A stretch of 64,000 nt of DNA from contig NBAY01000102.1 of NCBI GenBank assembly GCA_002794775.1, forward strand, positions 1-64,000. Reading direction: 5' to 3'. This DNA comes from Porodaedalea pini. Taxonomy: Eukaryota; Basidiomycota; Agaricomycetes; Hymenochaetales; Hymenochaetaceae. Position numbers and translations under genes: made by a program. Shown here one piece after another: positions 44,754-55,666 of the stretch; position 1 is the first letter of the stretch, and the number at the start of each line of letters is the position of its first letter. Below the pieces are notes generated by a model, which was not told the origin of the DNA, made no database searches, and saw only the letters and a list, made by a program, of their open reading frames with translations.

Positions 44754-45905
44754 ATGGCTGGCTGGGAATGCACCGTCTGTGCGCGCGAGTTCGTCTCCCA
44801 AGCTGCCCGCTCGGCGCACATCAACAACTCCTCACGTCACCCGCGCTGCGTGCCGTGCAATCGTGGCTTCCTCGACGGCGCAAGTAAGCTACAGCACCTT
44901 CGCAGCTCGGCCGTCCATAACTACTGCGATCCATGCGAGCGGGATTTTAGATCACGCCGTGCGCTGGACCAGCATCGTCAGAGCGCGGCTGTACATCGAG
45001 GCGAATATTCCCACACCCACGACTATGATTCCGACTCAGACTCGAGTATGGATAGCTATCTAAGACTCCTCCCAGATTACAACTCCAGGCACGAAGTCGC
45101 GTCGAGCCACGAAAGTCAAGACAGCTCCGACTCCGACTATGACTCTGACCACGATACCAGATCTGTGCCTCTGCCGAACCGCAGTCTGGCCAACGCACTC
45201 CGGGAGACGGCTGAGCTCTTCGTCCACATGAGCTTTGAGGAGCGCTCGAGTCTGCCACCACAGGGCTCTGCGAGCAGGCAGTCGACCTCTTGGTTAGAGA
45301 ACTCGGACGACGAAAGCTCGAGTGCAGGCGAGAACGGGAGCTATCTCGACGCTAGCTCCGAGGAGGATAGCGACGAAGAAGTAGACTCTGACTTCCTCGC
45401 GCACTCATCCTCCTTGGATTCAGATGCCGGTGTGTCGGACACACCGTTTTCTCTGAGTTCCGACGTGCTCCGGAGCACCATTACAAGCGGGTCCATGTTC
45501 GGCCCGTCTGTCTCGAACCCTCCTCAAGGTTCATCCGCATCCGCATCCAGAATTTCTTCTTCTACGACAGCCACCGCATCTTCTTCCACGCTTGCTGCCA
45601 CGCAAACCTCCGGGAGTCCGGACGCCGAGAAGTGCATACCTAAGTCCGGAGCGATGGGTAATGGTTATCTATGCCCGCTCTGCCTCGAACAGGACGGTGA
45701 TCCGGCGCTAGAACTCACTAGCGTGAAGTGTGGGCATGTTTTTTGTACACCGTTCGTTCTTTTCTCTCTCTTTTTGTGGATTCATCTGACACGTATACTG
45801 GAGAGCAGGTGCATCAGTCGTGCTCTTGAGAAGAAAGGCCGGTGTCCCGTATGTCGCGCGCGCGCAAAGACGAAGGACTTGCGCCGCATTTATCTGAGTA
45901 TCTAA
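44754..45905 (+). CDS. C2H2 zinc-finger and RING-finger protein (putative E3 ubiquitin ligase)
   Basis: The start is MAGWECTVCAREFVSQAARS. Three Cys/His units fill the first 85 residues: CTVCAREF...HINNSSRH, CVPCNRGF...HLRSSAVH and CDPCERDF...HRQSAAVH. About 220 residues of Ser/Asp/Glu-rich, probably disordered linker follow. A C-terminal RING runs CPLCLEQD, VKCGHVFC, then CISRALEKKGRCPVCR. An in-frame intron (about 45756-45809, GT-AG) should be removed to give the contiguous CGHVFCTPCISRALEKK; without it about 18 foreign residues split the RING. The pairing suggests a nucleic-acid-binding ubiquitin ligase; substrates are unknown. Confidence 0.85.
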   Translation: MAGWECTVCAREFVSQAARSAHINNSSRHPRCVPCNRGFLDGASKLQHLRSSAVHNYCDPCERDFRSRRALDQHRQSAAVHRGEYSHTHDYDSDSDSSMDSYLRLLPDYNSRHEVASSHESQDSSDSDYDSDHDTRSVPLPNRSLANALRETAELFVHMSFEERSSLPPQGSASRQSTSWLENSDDESSSAGENGSYLDASSEEDSDEEVDSDFLAHSSSLDSDAGVSDTPFSLSSDVLRSTITSGSMFGPSVSNPPQGSSASASRISSSTTATASSSTLAATQTSGSPDAEKCIPKSGAMGNGYLCPLCLEQDGDPALELTSVKCGHVFCTPFVLFSLFLWIHLTRILESRCISRALEKKGRCPVCRARAKTKDLRRIYLSI

Positions 45906-47309
45906 CTAGAACGGCGGCAATTTATCGTAGTACTCCTTTCAGATGTTTTCTCGAACAGCCATCCTCGCTTTCATTCGTATCACACTTTCCCTTCTCATCA
46001 CCTATACTCATGTCTCTTCAACCATCAGTTCACTCAGCTCGCGGCAATATTCGGGTTTCACTCTATCAATTCATTCGCCTCGTATCAATACATTTTTATC
46101 TCGTTCTCTACACGCACCCAGCTTTCCCTTTCTCTAGCTCTGTATCGACCACCCCGTAATCCCTTGTCTTTCCGCTGTCTTCTCGTGATGTCTTATACCG
46201 TATATATGTACATCTATTACTGCAAGGTGTTGGAACTGATTATGTGAAGGGGCGGCTCCTGCGAAGTGCAGCAGCAAACTGATCTGCACGTTCAGAGCGT
46301 TCTCCTCTCCAAGCACAAAGTAATTAGATACGTACTCAGTTCGATGGTAACCAATTAAACGATTCACCTTGCAGACTGTGAAGAGATATGGAAGGTGAAT
46401 GTATAGTTTGAGCTGATCGCTAACTAAACACGTAGCAGGTCTGGTAGCGCAGCCGCCATTCGGCTGAGGAATCTGAGCCTCGTCACTTAGCTTAGTCCTA
46501 TCGATACATAGATGGGACTTTCGACTCCAGCAGGCTCGTATGGTAAGCTAGATATTCCTTGCCTGTTTAGATTGACTGGACCTCTCGCTGAGAAAACAGA
46601 AGCAAACGAGGCAAAACATCGAGTCGCGTGCTCGCGGCATGTTGCCTGGACACTGCGCAAACTCTGGAAAACGACATATAAGAAAGGTATGACGACTTTC
46701 CTATCGCACATGGTGTTGGAATGACGAGCTCGATCGCTGCTGTGAGACGGCCGATCAGCTGAGTTTTGATTTGATGGGAGCCAGTTCTTCATTCCACCTT
46801 TTTTTCTCATTATTCTTCGCTCAATTTCTACAGTACAAACACCGCTATCCTGCTGCCTCAGAGCTCAGTGGGTCAAACTTCTGTTGTTCTCATTTATCTC
46901 TCTTGAACGGCACGTGCGCATCAGTACACAACTGCTGCGAAGTCCAACTACAGCTTCGAACAACACATGGTACTTTGTAGAGTGCTAGAAAACACGCACA
47001 CTGCGTGCCTACCAGCCTACGGATGACACTGCGCAATCACCGCGAGCCCGAGTCACTTCTTGACTCGCAGCATTTCGCAGCACCCCGCAGCATCTGACCT
47101 TCTCGCAATGATGCGTTTTATCGGGTTCAGCTCAGCGGTTGGCGGTCAGTATCATATCGACTGCATTAGAACATTACGTCTTGATACCACTGTAAGTTTT
47201 TAGTCTCGCACAATAAAAGGAGGTTAGTACTGGTCATCTGTTATCACTTCACAGACTCTCGTACCCATTCACTCACTACTAGTACCGACGTGCAACGCTG
47301 TCCTTCAAT
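45906..47309. other. 1.4-kb intergenic stretch
   Basis: It holds the C/T-rich 3' flank of the RING gene and the promoter of the FAD oxidoreductase. No gene or RNA was recognised. Near 47040-47110 there is a GCAGCA/CGCAGCAT-rich patch. Confidence 0.45.
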
Positions 47310-49015
47310 ATGAGCGCTAATGAAGACCTCCCTTATGCACCTGTGCCACGGCCCGTTCCGAACCCCACACGTTCTTTCTGGCTGCACCCTTCAGAGGAGG
47401 TCAATCCACTTGCGAAGGAAGGCAGCGACGGTCCTATCAGATCGGACACAGATATATGCATCATCGGTTCCGGAATCACAGGCGTTTCCGCTGCCTACCA
47501 TTTGTCGAAGATTTTTCCTGAGAAGAAAGTGGTCATTCTCGAGGCGCGAGACTTTTGTGAGTCTTGAATTAAAGTTTATAAATCTATTCGTGAGCTCACC
47601 ATCTATAAGGTTCCGGAGCGACGGGAAGGAACGGTGGGCATCTCATCAACGTGCTCTTTCAAGAGCTTGCACGCCGTGCAGCAGTTGTGGGCATCGAGGA
47701 GGCAAAAAAGCTTTATGCCCTTGAGAAGCACACCGTATCATCGCTACTTCAGATCATCATGGACAATGACCTCGGAGATGCTATAGATCTCGTCCAAGGA
47801 GGCTTTATGAATCTGCTGACTAATGAAGAAGGCGTCAAGATGGCACGAGAGGACATTGAACTTGCTAAGAATTCAGGAATGGACGTTAGCGAAATAAATT
47901 GGATCACGAAGGACGAGATGCATAAAGTAAGTATGGATTTTTTCTCTGCGAGTACAATCCCATTGAACTAGAGTTTTCCTCTATATGAAGAAATTTGGGG
48001 TAGCGTTCCCTGCCATCAGCTTTCCAGGCAACAATCTCTGGCCTCTCAAACTCGTTACGCAACTTTTCTATCTTGCGCAGAAGAAATTCGCAGCCTCTGG
48101 TGGCTCTCTCAGCCTCCACACTTCCGCACCCGCAACCGCCGTCGTTCCTGCTCCCCAGACTCCAGGTTCTGTGATAAAGAGCCGCTGGATGATTTCAACA
48201 CCACGTGGTTCTCTGGTATGCTCCGCTGTTCTCCATGCCACGAATGCATATGCTTCGCACCTCCTTCCATCCTTCGCTGGACCATGTGGAATTATCCCAG
48301 TGCGCGGGCAAGTCATTGCAACTCGAGCCAACGTGCCAATCTCTGTTGAAGAGCGCGGGTCTTGGGCTTTGGACTGGGGATCAAAGTATTGGTTCCCGCG
48401 TCCGCCAAAGGCAGAGGGCGACGTCGAACGGCCTGTGGTAATTCTCGGGGGCGCGCGGACTGCGTCTGTGGACGGAGAAGTCAACATTGCAGACGATAGC
48501 TCTGTAAATGCACATGTTGGGAAAGCGTTGCGAGAATCTTTGCCCAGCATCTTCCCTGGAAAGTACGAGGAAGACAGTGAGCCTGACACTGAATGGGTGC
48601 GCATTACCTCTATTTCGTCCAATATGGACATAGAATTAACCTGCCTACTCCGTTCAGACTGGTATTATGGGATTCACCTCAGCTCGCGCTCCTTTTGTAC
48701 GATTATACTGCTTTCTTAGGACCTTCTTCATATTAATTTGTTGGTACACAGGTTGGACCTGTCCTCTCAACAGAAGGCTCGGAGTTGGCTGGTCAATACA
48801 TTGCGGCTGGGTACTCAGGTCACGGGATGCCTCAGGCTTTTTCCTGGTTTGTCATTCTGTCTTGCAACTTTCCTCAACTCCTTACTGCAGTATTTGCGCG
48901 TAGTTCGGAAGCGGTCGCTTCTCTTCTTTCGCATGATCTCACCGGTCTACCTCGCGATAAATGGTGCTCACCGACATGGCTGCCGAATCTATTCCTGACG
49001 TGGAACCGTGTGTAA
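47310..49015 (+). CDS. FAD-dependent oxidoreductase (DAO family)
   Basis: MSANEDLPYAPVPRPVPNPT opens a protein of roughly 480 residues over about six exons. The N-terminal FAD-binding motif is ICIIGSGITGVSAAYHLSK then VVILEARDF, joined by an intron to CSGATGRNGGHLI, the usual DAO continuation. The middle includes GVAFPAISFPGNNLWPLKLV, SAVLHATNAYASHLLPSF and GIIPVRGQVIATRA. The C-terminus has VGPVLSTEGSELAGQYIAAG and YSGHGMPQAFSC, where an intron ending at about 48911 should be removed, and ends LPNLFLTWNRV. Related enzymes oxidise amino acids, sarcosine or pipecolate; the substrate here is not readable from sequence. The gene is intact. LINE copy 2 starts about 290 bp downstream. Confidence 0.9.
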
Positions 49016-49292
49016 AAGGCTGAAGATGGATTAGAATGTCTGGGAGCAAGATTTTTCAAAGCATATGCGTGTTCTGTTATTCGGATTGAAATTGCTTGAA
49101 CTAAGAGAAATAAATTTAAGTTTTGTTGCTTTCCTGATAGATTGCTGCAATATTCACTACTGTTTTATGCTCATTCTGCTCGCTCACTGGCCGTGTGCAA
49201 ATGCAGCAACATGTTCTGACGGTGAGTCAGTTCGTCAACCGGCCCTTTACTTCAAACTCCGCTTAAACGGTGTGTGCTACACGCGTTGCATT

Positions 49293-49298
49293 CACGTG
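49293..49298. promoter_or_regulatory. CACGTG site at the LINE copy 2 target
   Basis: The palindrome spans the outer border of the 11-bp duplication: CAC lies outside and GTG is its first three bases. Before insertion it lay about 65-80 bp upstream of the HIR1 start codon. Confidence 0.5.
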
Positions 49299-49306
49299 AT
49301 GACTAC
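49296..49306. repeat. Target-site duplication at the 3' end of LINE copy 2
   Basis: GTGATGACTAC is repeated exactly at 55591-55601. One further T is shared, so the border is ambiguous by one base. Confidence 0.95.
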
Positions 49307-49447
49307 TTTATAATTTCTGCTATCTACTCCTAACAGACTACCAACCGCAAAGGAAACAGAACAAACTCGGGAAACCAGGACGTAGAGCGTAAATGGGGTG
49401 TAATCGTAAAAATGGCAAATGAGCGTAATAAAACTTGGGGTTTGAGA

Positions 49448-52400
49448 CTAATAGTAGTAAGATGGAGGTAAATCGGATAAAAGAGGCATGCTGTCCGGTG
49501 GGCGACGGAATGAAAAGTACGCAAATTTTAACAGAAGAAGAAAGTTATTTGGGCGAAACCATTCAGAGAAAGATAAAGGTAAAGATCGTTGTCGAAAAAG
49601 GCCATTGCGGACTAATGCAAAATAAGGGCAAGAATTAAGAGAATGATGGACATCATGTTTGGTGCACAACGGGTCCGGGCAACGCGGGGCGAGGTTTCGA
49701 TCATGCAAATCGAGCGCGTTCAGCATGAGGCTGGCGGCGCGTGAAAGAACTGAGCGGTGTATCATCTTCCTTGGAGAAAGCTTCAGGAAAGGGTGTAAGG
49801 ATTGGGTTGGGTGAAGGATAAATGAGGACGGCTCGAGGATGGAGCGGTGTCCACGTAGGTTTACGATGTTGGCTTTCCAAACTCGGAGGAGATCGAGTTG
49901 TACTTGCGCCTTCAAGTTGGGAAGCGAGTCCGGAATGGTCTCACGATGAGGGTTAGATGCAGCGTCTTTTGCCAGTTTGTCGGCTTTAGTGTTGCCCAGT
50001 ACTCCGCGATGGGATGGGAGCCACTGGATCATGATGTGGGAGGCCTCATGGTGGAGGGCTAAGAAGATCCCGCATAGACGATGGAAAGTAGTGATGAAAT
50101 CTGCATGGCGAGCGTCATCTGAAAAGATGAGCTGGACGCAATTAAGCGAATCGGAGACGATGTGAATGTGGACAGGCGTGAAGCATTTTGAAAGGAGGGA
50201 TGAGATATGATGCATAGCTGCGATGAGCGCTTCCTGCTCTTCAAACAATATGTTTGATTGAGAGTGCGCTGCTGAAGAAAAGACAGCGAGTTCCTGCTGA
50301 TTGTGCATGATAACGAATCCATGGCCACCATTGTGGTAACCGTCAGCATCAGGGATGATGGAGCCATCTGTAAAGATAAAGTATTGATAAGGAGGAGGAT
50401 GTAGAAAGAAAGAATTGAAAGCGCGGATGGCACTAGGGCATTGCGCTAATGAAGGAATGGGCGTCATAATAAGTCGTGAATGGATTGGAGTAAACGTCGG
50501 GAAAGAAAGGACTTTGGGGATCTGAATATTAGGAAGAAGTGAAGACGTTAAATATTGTTTTGGGGCAGGATCATGTTTAGAATGAGCGAAATATGACAAG
50601 AGAAATCATTGAGAAAGTGAACGGATAAAAAGGGGGAGAGGTGGGCAGGATAAAAAGGATTCAGCCACAGACGGCTGAATATTTGCATGAAAGATAGAAT
50701 GAAAAAAGCGATCTTGGGTTTTTTGGAGAATGGAGGAGATAAATGGAGATTCAGGAAATAGAACGGCGCCATAAATGGCGACAGAACGAATTAAACCAAA
50801 ATAAAGTAAGCGAGCATATTGAAAGTACGCGCCATTAGACCGATTATAGAGGAAGTAGCGCTGATGAAGAGTAGAAAGGGCTTTGTTTGCCCGAGATTCG
50901 AAATGAAGTTTGGGTGGAAGGTCGTACGAAAAAATGACCCCCAACCAAGTAAGATGACGTGATGGGTGAATGACACGGTTGTTGGGTAGAGAAAGAGATG
51001 CAGTAGACGAAGAAGGAGAGTTGGTTAAGAAAAACTGGAATGTGAACTCAGCAACAGGGTGGTATGGAATAATATGGAGAAGTTCGATGGCATCGGGGTC
51101 AATGGATAAGCCAATAGACTCGAATTGAAGTGAAAGGAATTGAAATTGGCGACGAAGGCGTACTAAATTGGTGGAAATGCTGAGTGAACGAGCGTAAAGA
51201 AGATGGTTGTCCATATAAGCGAGTAAAGGACAATGAGAACTGAAACGGGCATTGTAGGCAGTGATAATGTCGGCTGCCGCGAAGACAGAAATGAGAGGGG
51301 ACAGCAGGGATCCTTGGGGAACGCCGCGGTTGGGTTTGATAAAGGGGGGAGAAAAGAAATTGTTAAAATGAAACAAAATTGGATGGTGCTGAAGCCATGA
51401 TGAAAGGACGTGAATGAGATTAGGGTGAACGTTAGAGTGAACGAGTTTGGAAAGAAGACAATTGTGAGAGATATTGTCAAAAAAACCTTGAATGTCAACG
51501 GTAAGGACGGAAGTAATGAGATAGCGGTGTCGGCGGTATTTGGATGTCAAGTAATCACTGCCGTTCTGAATGAAAGGTTGGTTAAGAATGGTAGAAAGTA
51601 AATTGTAGCAGGCAGTGAGAGAAGACCGATGTTTTCGACAACCATGTTGAGCGTCAGGAAGGAGGTTATTAAGTTCAAAAAAGGGTTGAAGAAGATTAAA
51701 AAGAACGCGTTCGAAAAGTTTGCCTATGGTGTCCACCAGGGTTATAGGTCTATATGCCCTAGGAACTGTAAAATCAGATCGCTTGGGCTTGGGAATGAAC
51801 GTGACTAGGGAAGTTTTAAAAGGAAGTGGGAAATGACCGATCTTTAAGCACAAAGAGAAAAGGTCAACGAAAAATTGCCCTCGATGCTCGACGAGAAGTT
51901 CCAAATGCTTGTACGAGATATGGCTATTGCCAGGGCTCGTTTCGCGATCAACACCTTGGAGCGCAGCGTGTAAGTCGCTCATTTCGATGGGATGGAAGTC
52001 GCGGAGGGCAGGAAGAGGTATAGCCTCCGGTGCAGATGTTAATGGGGGGAAGAACGTTTCGTGAAAGAGGGACACTTTATCGGATTCAGTCGTGGTGAAT
52101 AACCCATTCGGCATTCGAAGTGCGCCAATGGGGGCGCGGCTGCGAGCCATACCCAAATGCTGATTACGCCACACAGAGTGTGCGTCGGAATGTTGGAGAC
52201 GGGAGCCAAAGAAAGCGTTCTTGGCTCGGGTAATTTCGGAGTCGAGGCGTTTCTTTGAGCCAGGGTGGGGGTTACGACAGTGTTCATGGTAAAGTTTGGA
52301 ACACGCTTCGGACCACCAATTGTTGGGGCCAAAGTATGAGCGGGCTTTCCGTTTCTGAAGAAAAAATGTAGCAAAGTTCGAAATGGACGAATTGAGCAAA

Positions 52401-53278
52401 GAAAGAAGGTCGTCCAGCGCCTTGGGAGAATCGATCTCTGTTAATGAAAAGGAGAATGAGTTAGAGTTGCAAAATTCCCCTATAAAAGTGGGTAAATCGT
52501 GGGAGCAAATGGAATGAAGGGGATGTTGTGGGGTTGCGGATAATACATTGATGTCGAATGAGAAACGAAGGGGAAGGTGATCTGAAGAAATGTCCAAAGA
52601 AGGGTCTGAAATGGAAATGTGTTCTAAGAGGAAAGGGGCGAAATCGTCAGATGCAATGACGAGATCGATGATGGACTTGGAACCGGAAGAACGATTAAAA
52701 TAAGTGTGTTGATTGCGAGGGTTGCAAACGATTAGATCATTCTCGTTGATCCAGTCAACAAGAGCTGACGACTGTGGAAAGGTGTAGGATTGGTCTGGGA
52801 GGGACCACAGGTCTGCATGTCGGTTAAAATCCCCGGTCAAGATGTTAGATGGTATGTCAAGAGAAGGGAAGGGATTCTCAAACTCATGCAAAGAGGGAGA
52901 ATTGTAGACGTTCCAAAGTAATAAAGGGGATAAATCACCCCGAGAAATTGAAATGACCGTAATGTTCGGAGAAGAGGAAGAGGAAGGGATGTAAAGCGAA
53001 ACGTGGTGGATGATACGGGGGTGTACAAGAGTGCAACACCTGGGTTTTTCGGCAGAGGAGGGTCAGAACGCAGTATAGGGAGCGAAATTGCGAATGTTAA
53101 AGATTCACGAACCAAGCGAAGAAGATTTAGAAGGAACAATAGAAAGGAGTGTTGGGATCTCCTGAAAACAAATAATGTCAGGAGCGACGTGAGTGGAAGA
53201 AAAGGCACGTAAAAGAAAATCAAATGTAGGTTCTGAATTCCGAATATTAAGGGAAAAAACAGAAATTGTGTCTGTCAT
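49448..53278 (-). pseudogene. LINE copy 2 ORF2: three TGA stops and YMDN instead of YMDD
   Basis: From MTDTISVFSLNIRNSEP (ATG at 53278) the frame runs to 49448 with no frameshift. TGA codons occur at about 53105 (after SSLGS, where copy 1 has CGA for Arg), about 53068 (before PSSAEKP, copy 1 CGC) and about 50603-50605 (after RSLSQ, copy 1 CGA). The catalytic RT motif reads LLAYMDNHLL, where copy 1 has YMDD, through a G-to-A change at a CpG (GACGAC to GACAAC). Endonuclease, RT and RNase H domains are otherwise as in copy 1. It cannot support its own movement. Confidence 0.93.
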
Positions 53279-53283
53279 AAAGC

Positions 53284-55518
53284 CTAAAACGGAGAACAAT
53301 AATTCTGGCGAGCTGGACACTCTGAGGATCTGGTGCTGTGGTTGCCCTGACAGTTGATGCACAGAGCAAAATGTTCACATTGAAGGTTGTTCGATGCGGT
53401 GCATGGCGCGCATTTGGCGACATGGGTGGCAGTGCGATGGGGTTTGGAGCAGATTGCGCATCGAGCGACCGATCTGCATTTCACGGCCGGATGACCCAGG
53501 CGATGACAATTGTCGCACTGGTTAATGGTGGGGCAAGCCTTCATCTCCTCAAGTCGGCGGATGACGCCAAAGATGGGAACCGATCTGTTATTATGAAGGA
53601 AAAAGTGATCAAAACAGAGGCGGGAGTCATCTTTGAGGACGACCGAAACATTGCAATAATCGCGTTGGTTGAGGCGTTCAATGGAAGACATGAACCGAGG
53701 TGGGAACATGAATTCATGGCCTTCAAATTGCGGTAACGAGGAAATCTCCTGGATAAGGTCTTTTTCCAAGTAGATGAGGTTGGTATCTTTGTCGTAGACT
53801 GGGACACCGGGGATGACCATTTTTAACTGGGGTGAAGGTGTGAATGCCTTAGCCCCGGAAATGTTGATAATACGGTTGAGCTGGGATACGAGCGAGCTGT
53901 GCTGTGCGTCAAAGTCGGAACAAATGTTAGTAAAAGCAATCAAAAGATTGCTGTTGGTAGTGTATTCGATGTTCAGGATGACCAGGTGTTTAAAGAGTGG
54001 GTTGCCCTTAAGGCCTGCACGAACAGCATTTTTAACAGATAAAGGGGACGGGCGAACAGCGAGGTCACCCAGGAGCGAAAAGAAAATATGGCGAACGTTG
54101 CGGACTCGGGTGTTGACCGATCCGTTAGATCGGTTGATTGGAACAGTGGAAACTTCCCCTTGAGGGTTCTGTTCAGTAATGCGTACTACCTTGGTGGGGG
54201 TAGTCTTAGGTTTCTTTTGAGCCGCTTTAGCGTAAGAAACGGTGGTGAAACCTTCCTGATCGGTGCCAACCGATTCAACAGGGGGATAGTAGATTTTGGT
54301 TTGCGAACCACGAGGAGCGTTGTGTTCCGAGTGGGCGTAACCATCAGGTGCGATGATAGTTCCCTCTGTAGTCATGCGGTACCCGGAGCCTGGGATACGG
54401 GTTTTAGCGATGGCGGCAGCGTATTCGGTTTTACCATTTTTTGGGACCGGGATGTGCTGTTTAACGATCGGAGCTGGGGGAGGGAATCTGGGGTCATGAG
54501 CGAAGCGAACCCCAATGGGGTCCGGTAGAATTTTCTTCTGTTTGTTTATGTTAGTGTTAGTTGTCGTGGACGGATGAACAGTGGAAACAGGGGAATCTGC
54601 AAGCTGTTTTTCGATTATGTTAGTTTTTTCAGATATGGAGGATACGACCGCCGAAAGATTCTGAATAGACCTGGACATAGCGTGCATAGTGTCCGTAATT
54701 TCTTGGTCTCGAATGGTCTGGCTGTTAGTATAAATATTCTCAAACACATGTTTAAAAGAGGGAGAATGGATACGGAAAGTAGAATGGAAGGCTTCCAGAC
54801 TTTCGTTAGCTGAGTTAGAAAGGGAGGTTTCGTCATCCAAACTGTTTGACTTGTTTATCCAGGATACCAGGTTGGATCCAATATTAGCGAGGATGGACCC
54901 AGCGCGAACCGGGTCGTCGAACCAGGGCTTGTCCGATGACCACGTCGGTTGGGAAATGAGTGTGTTAATCGTGTTGATAGTTTCTTTGGTAAGATCGGCA
55001 AAGGAAAGGTTGACCTTCTCGGCGATGGCCGGATCAGTCATTTCATCGATATCCTCCATAACGTTGTCGACCTGAGGGGCCTGACTGGTATGCTCGTCCG
55101 GGATGTACAAATCATCGTCCATAGCATCGTCGTCGATTCGGGCAGGGGGTGGGATAGACCTATGTTCTTCTTCTGAGTTCGAACGTTTAAGACTGTTCTG
55201 TGATTCGATATCAGGAGTCGGGGGGAGGTCCCCTTGTTTACGGAGTTTGGCGGCGTGTTCATCCGCCTCGACATCGGGAGACCAATTGCCGCGGTTCCTT
55301 TCTACTGTGGCGCATACATTGTCATTGTGGTTGTAGGTCTTGTCGCGACCACAAGTGACGCATAGCTTGGCGGTCCCGCTAACACACTGGCGACTGTGAT
55401 AGGGGAGATCCTGTTTACACTCCTCACACTTGGTGGGGTCCTTGGGATTGACAAGGGAACGAGAAGACTTTGTCTTGTGAAGAGAGGCTTTGGCTCTGGT
55501 CAACATTTTGTTGTCCAT
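53284..55518 (-). CDS. LINE copy 2 ORF1: Gag-like protein, intact
   Basis: The start chosen is the ATG at 55518 (MDNKMLTRAKASLHKTKSSR), matching copy 1; the frame happens to be open further up into HIR1 on the other strand, which is not part of the gene. The 744-residue product has the N-terminal Cys/His cluster, acidic middle, helical segment and C-terminal zinc knuckles (CDNCHRLGHPAVKC, CAICSKPHRTATHVAKC, CINCQGNHSTRSSEC). The stop TAG is followed after five bases by the ORF2 ATG. It could still be made and might act for other copies. Confidence 0.92.
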   Translation of the reverse strand: MDNKMLTRAKASLHKTKSSRSLVNPKDPTKCEECKQDLPYHSRQCVSGTAKLCVTCGRDKTYNHNDNVCATVERNRGNWSPDVEADEHAAKLRKQGDLPPTPDIESQNSLKRSNSEEEHRSIPPPARIDDDAMDDDLYIPDEHTSQAPQVDNVMEDIDEMTDPAIAEKVNLSFADLTKETINTINTLISQPTWSSDKPWFDDPVRAGSILANIGSNLVSWINKSNSLDDETSLSNSANESLEAFHSTFRIHSPSFKHVFENIYTNSQTIRDQEITDTMHAMSRSIQNLSAVVSSISEKTNIIEKQLADSPVSTVHPSTTTNTNINKQKKILPDPIGVRFAHDPRFPPPAPIVKQHIPVPKNGKTEYAAAIAKTRIPGSGYRMTTEGTIIAPDGYAHSEHNAPRGSQTKIYYPPVESVGTDQEGFTTVSYAKAAQKKPKTTPTKVVRITEQNPQGEVSTVPINRSNGSVNTRVRNVRHIFFSLLGDLAVRPSPLSVKNAVRAGLKGNPLFKHLVILNIEYTTNSNLLIAFTNICSDFDAQHSSLVSQLNRIINISGAKAFTPSPQLKMVIPGVPVYDKDTNLIYLEKDLIQEISSLPQFEGHEFMFPPRFMSSIERLNQRDYCNVSVVLKDDSRLCFDHFFLHNNRSVPIFGVIRRLEEMKACPTINQCDNCHRLGHPAVKCRSVARCAICSKPHRTATHVAKCAPCTASNNLQCEHFALCINCQGNHSTRSSECPARQNYCSPF

Positions 55519-55590
55519 AGCAGAGGAGAGATACGAAAAGGCTAGAGCAAAACGATTTTCCCACGATAGATGATGATGGTAGGAAGAAAG

Positions 55591-55601
55591 GTGATGACTA
55601 C
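55591..55601. repeat. Target-site duplication at the 5' end of LINE copy 2
   Basis: GTGATGACTAC is an exact copy of 49296-49306. Host sequence continues for 65 bp to the HIR1 start codon. Confidence 0.95.
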
Positions 55602-55666
55602 TCGCAGGTCTTGACCGCGACGTCAACGGCTCATCGACTCCGAGCTTGCAAGTCGAGCACGGCAAA

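Larger units (their letters stand above)
49307..55590 (-). mobile_element. Full-length LINE copy 2, recently inactivated
   Basis: This 6284-bp member has the same 5' end, 3' end and gene layout as copy 1. ORF1 is open; ORF2 is open apart from three TGA codons. It lies between the FAD oxidoreductase and HIR1, with its 5' end facing HIR1. Exact 11-bp duplications flank it. Confidence 0.95.

Noticed and set aside
46441..46490. tRNA-like start GGTAGCGCAGCCG
   Set aside because: No matching acceptor stem, anticodon arm or T-arm could be built around it.
48068..48631. 187-residue minus-strand frame in the FAD oxidoreductase
   Set aside because: It is antisense to well-conserved DAO coding exons and has no recognisable domain.
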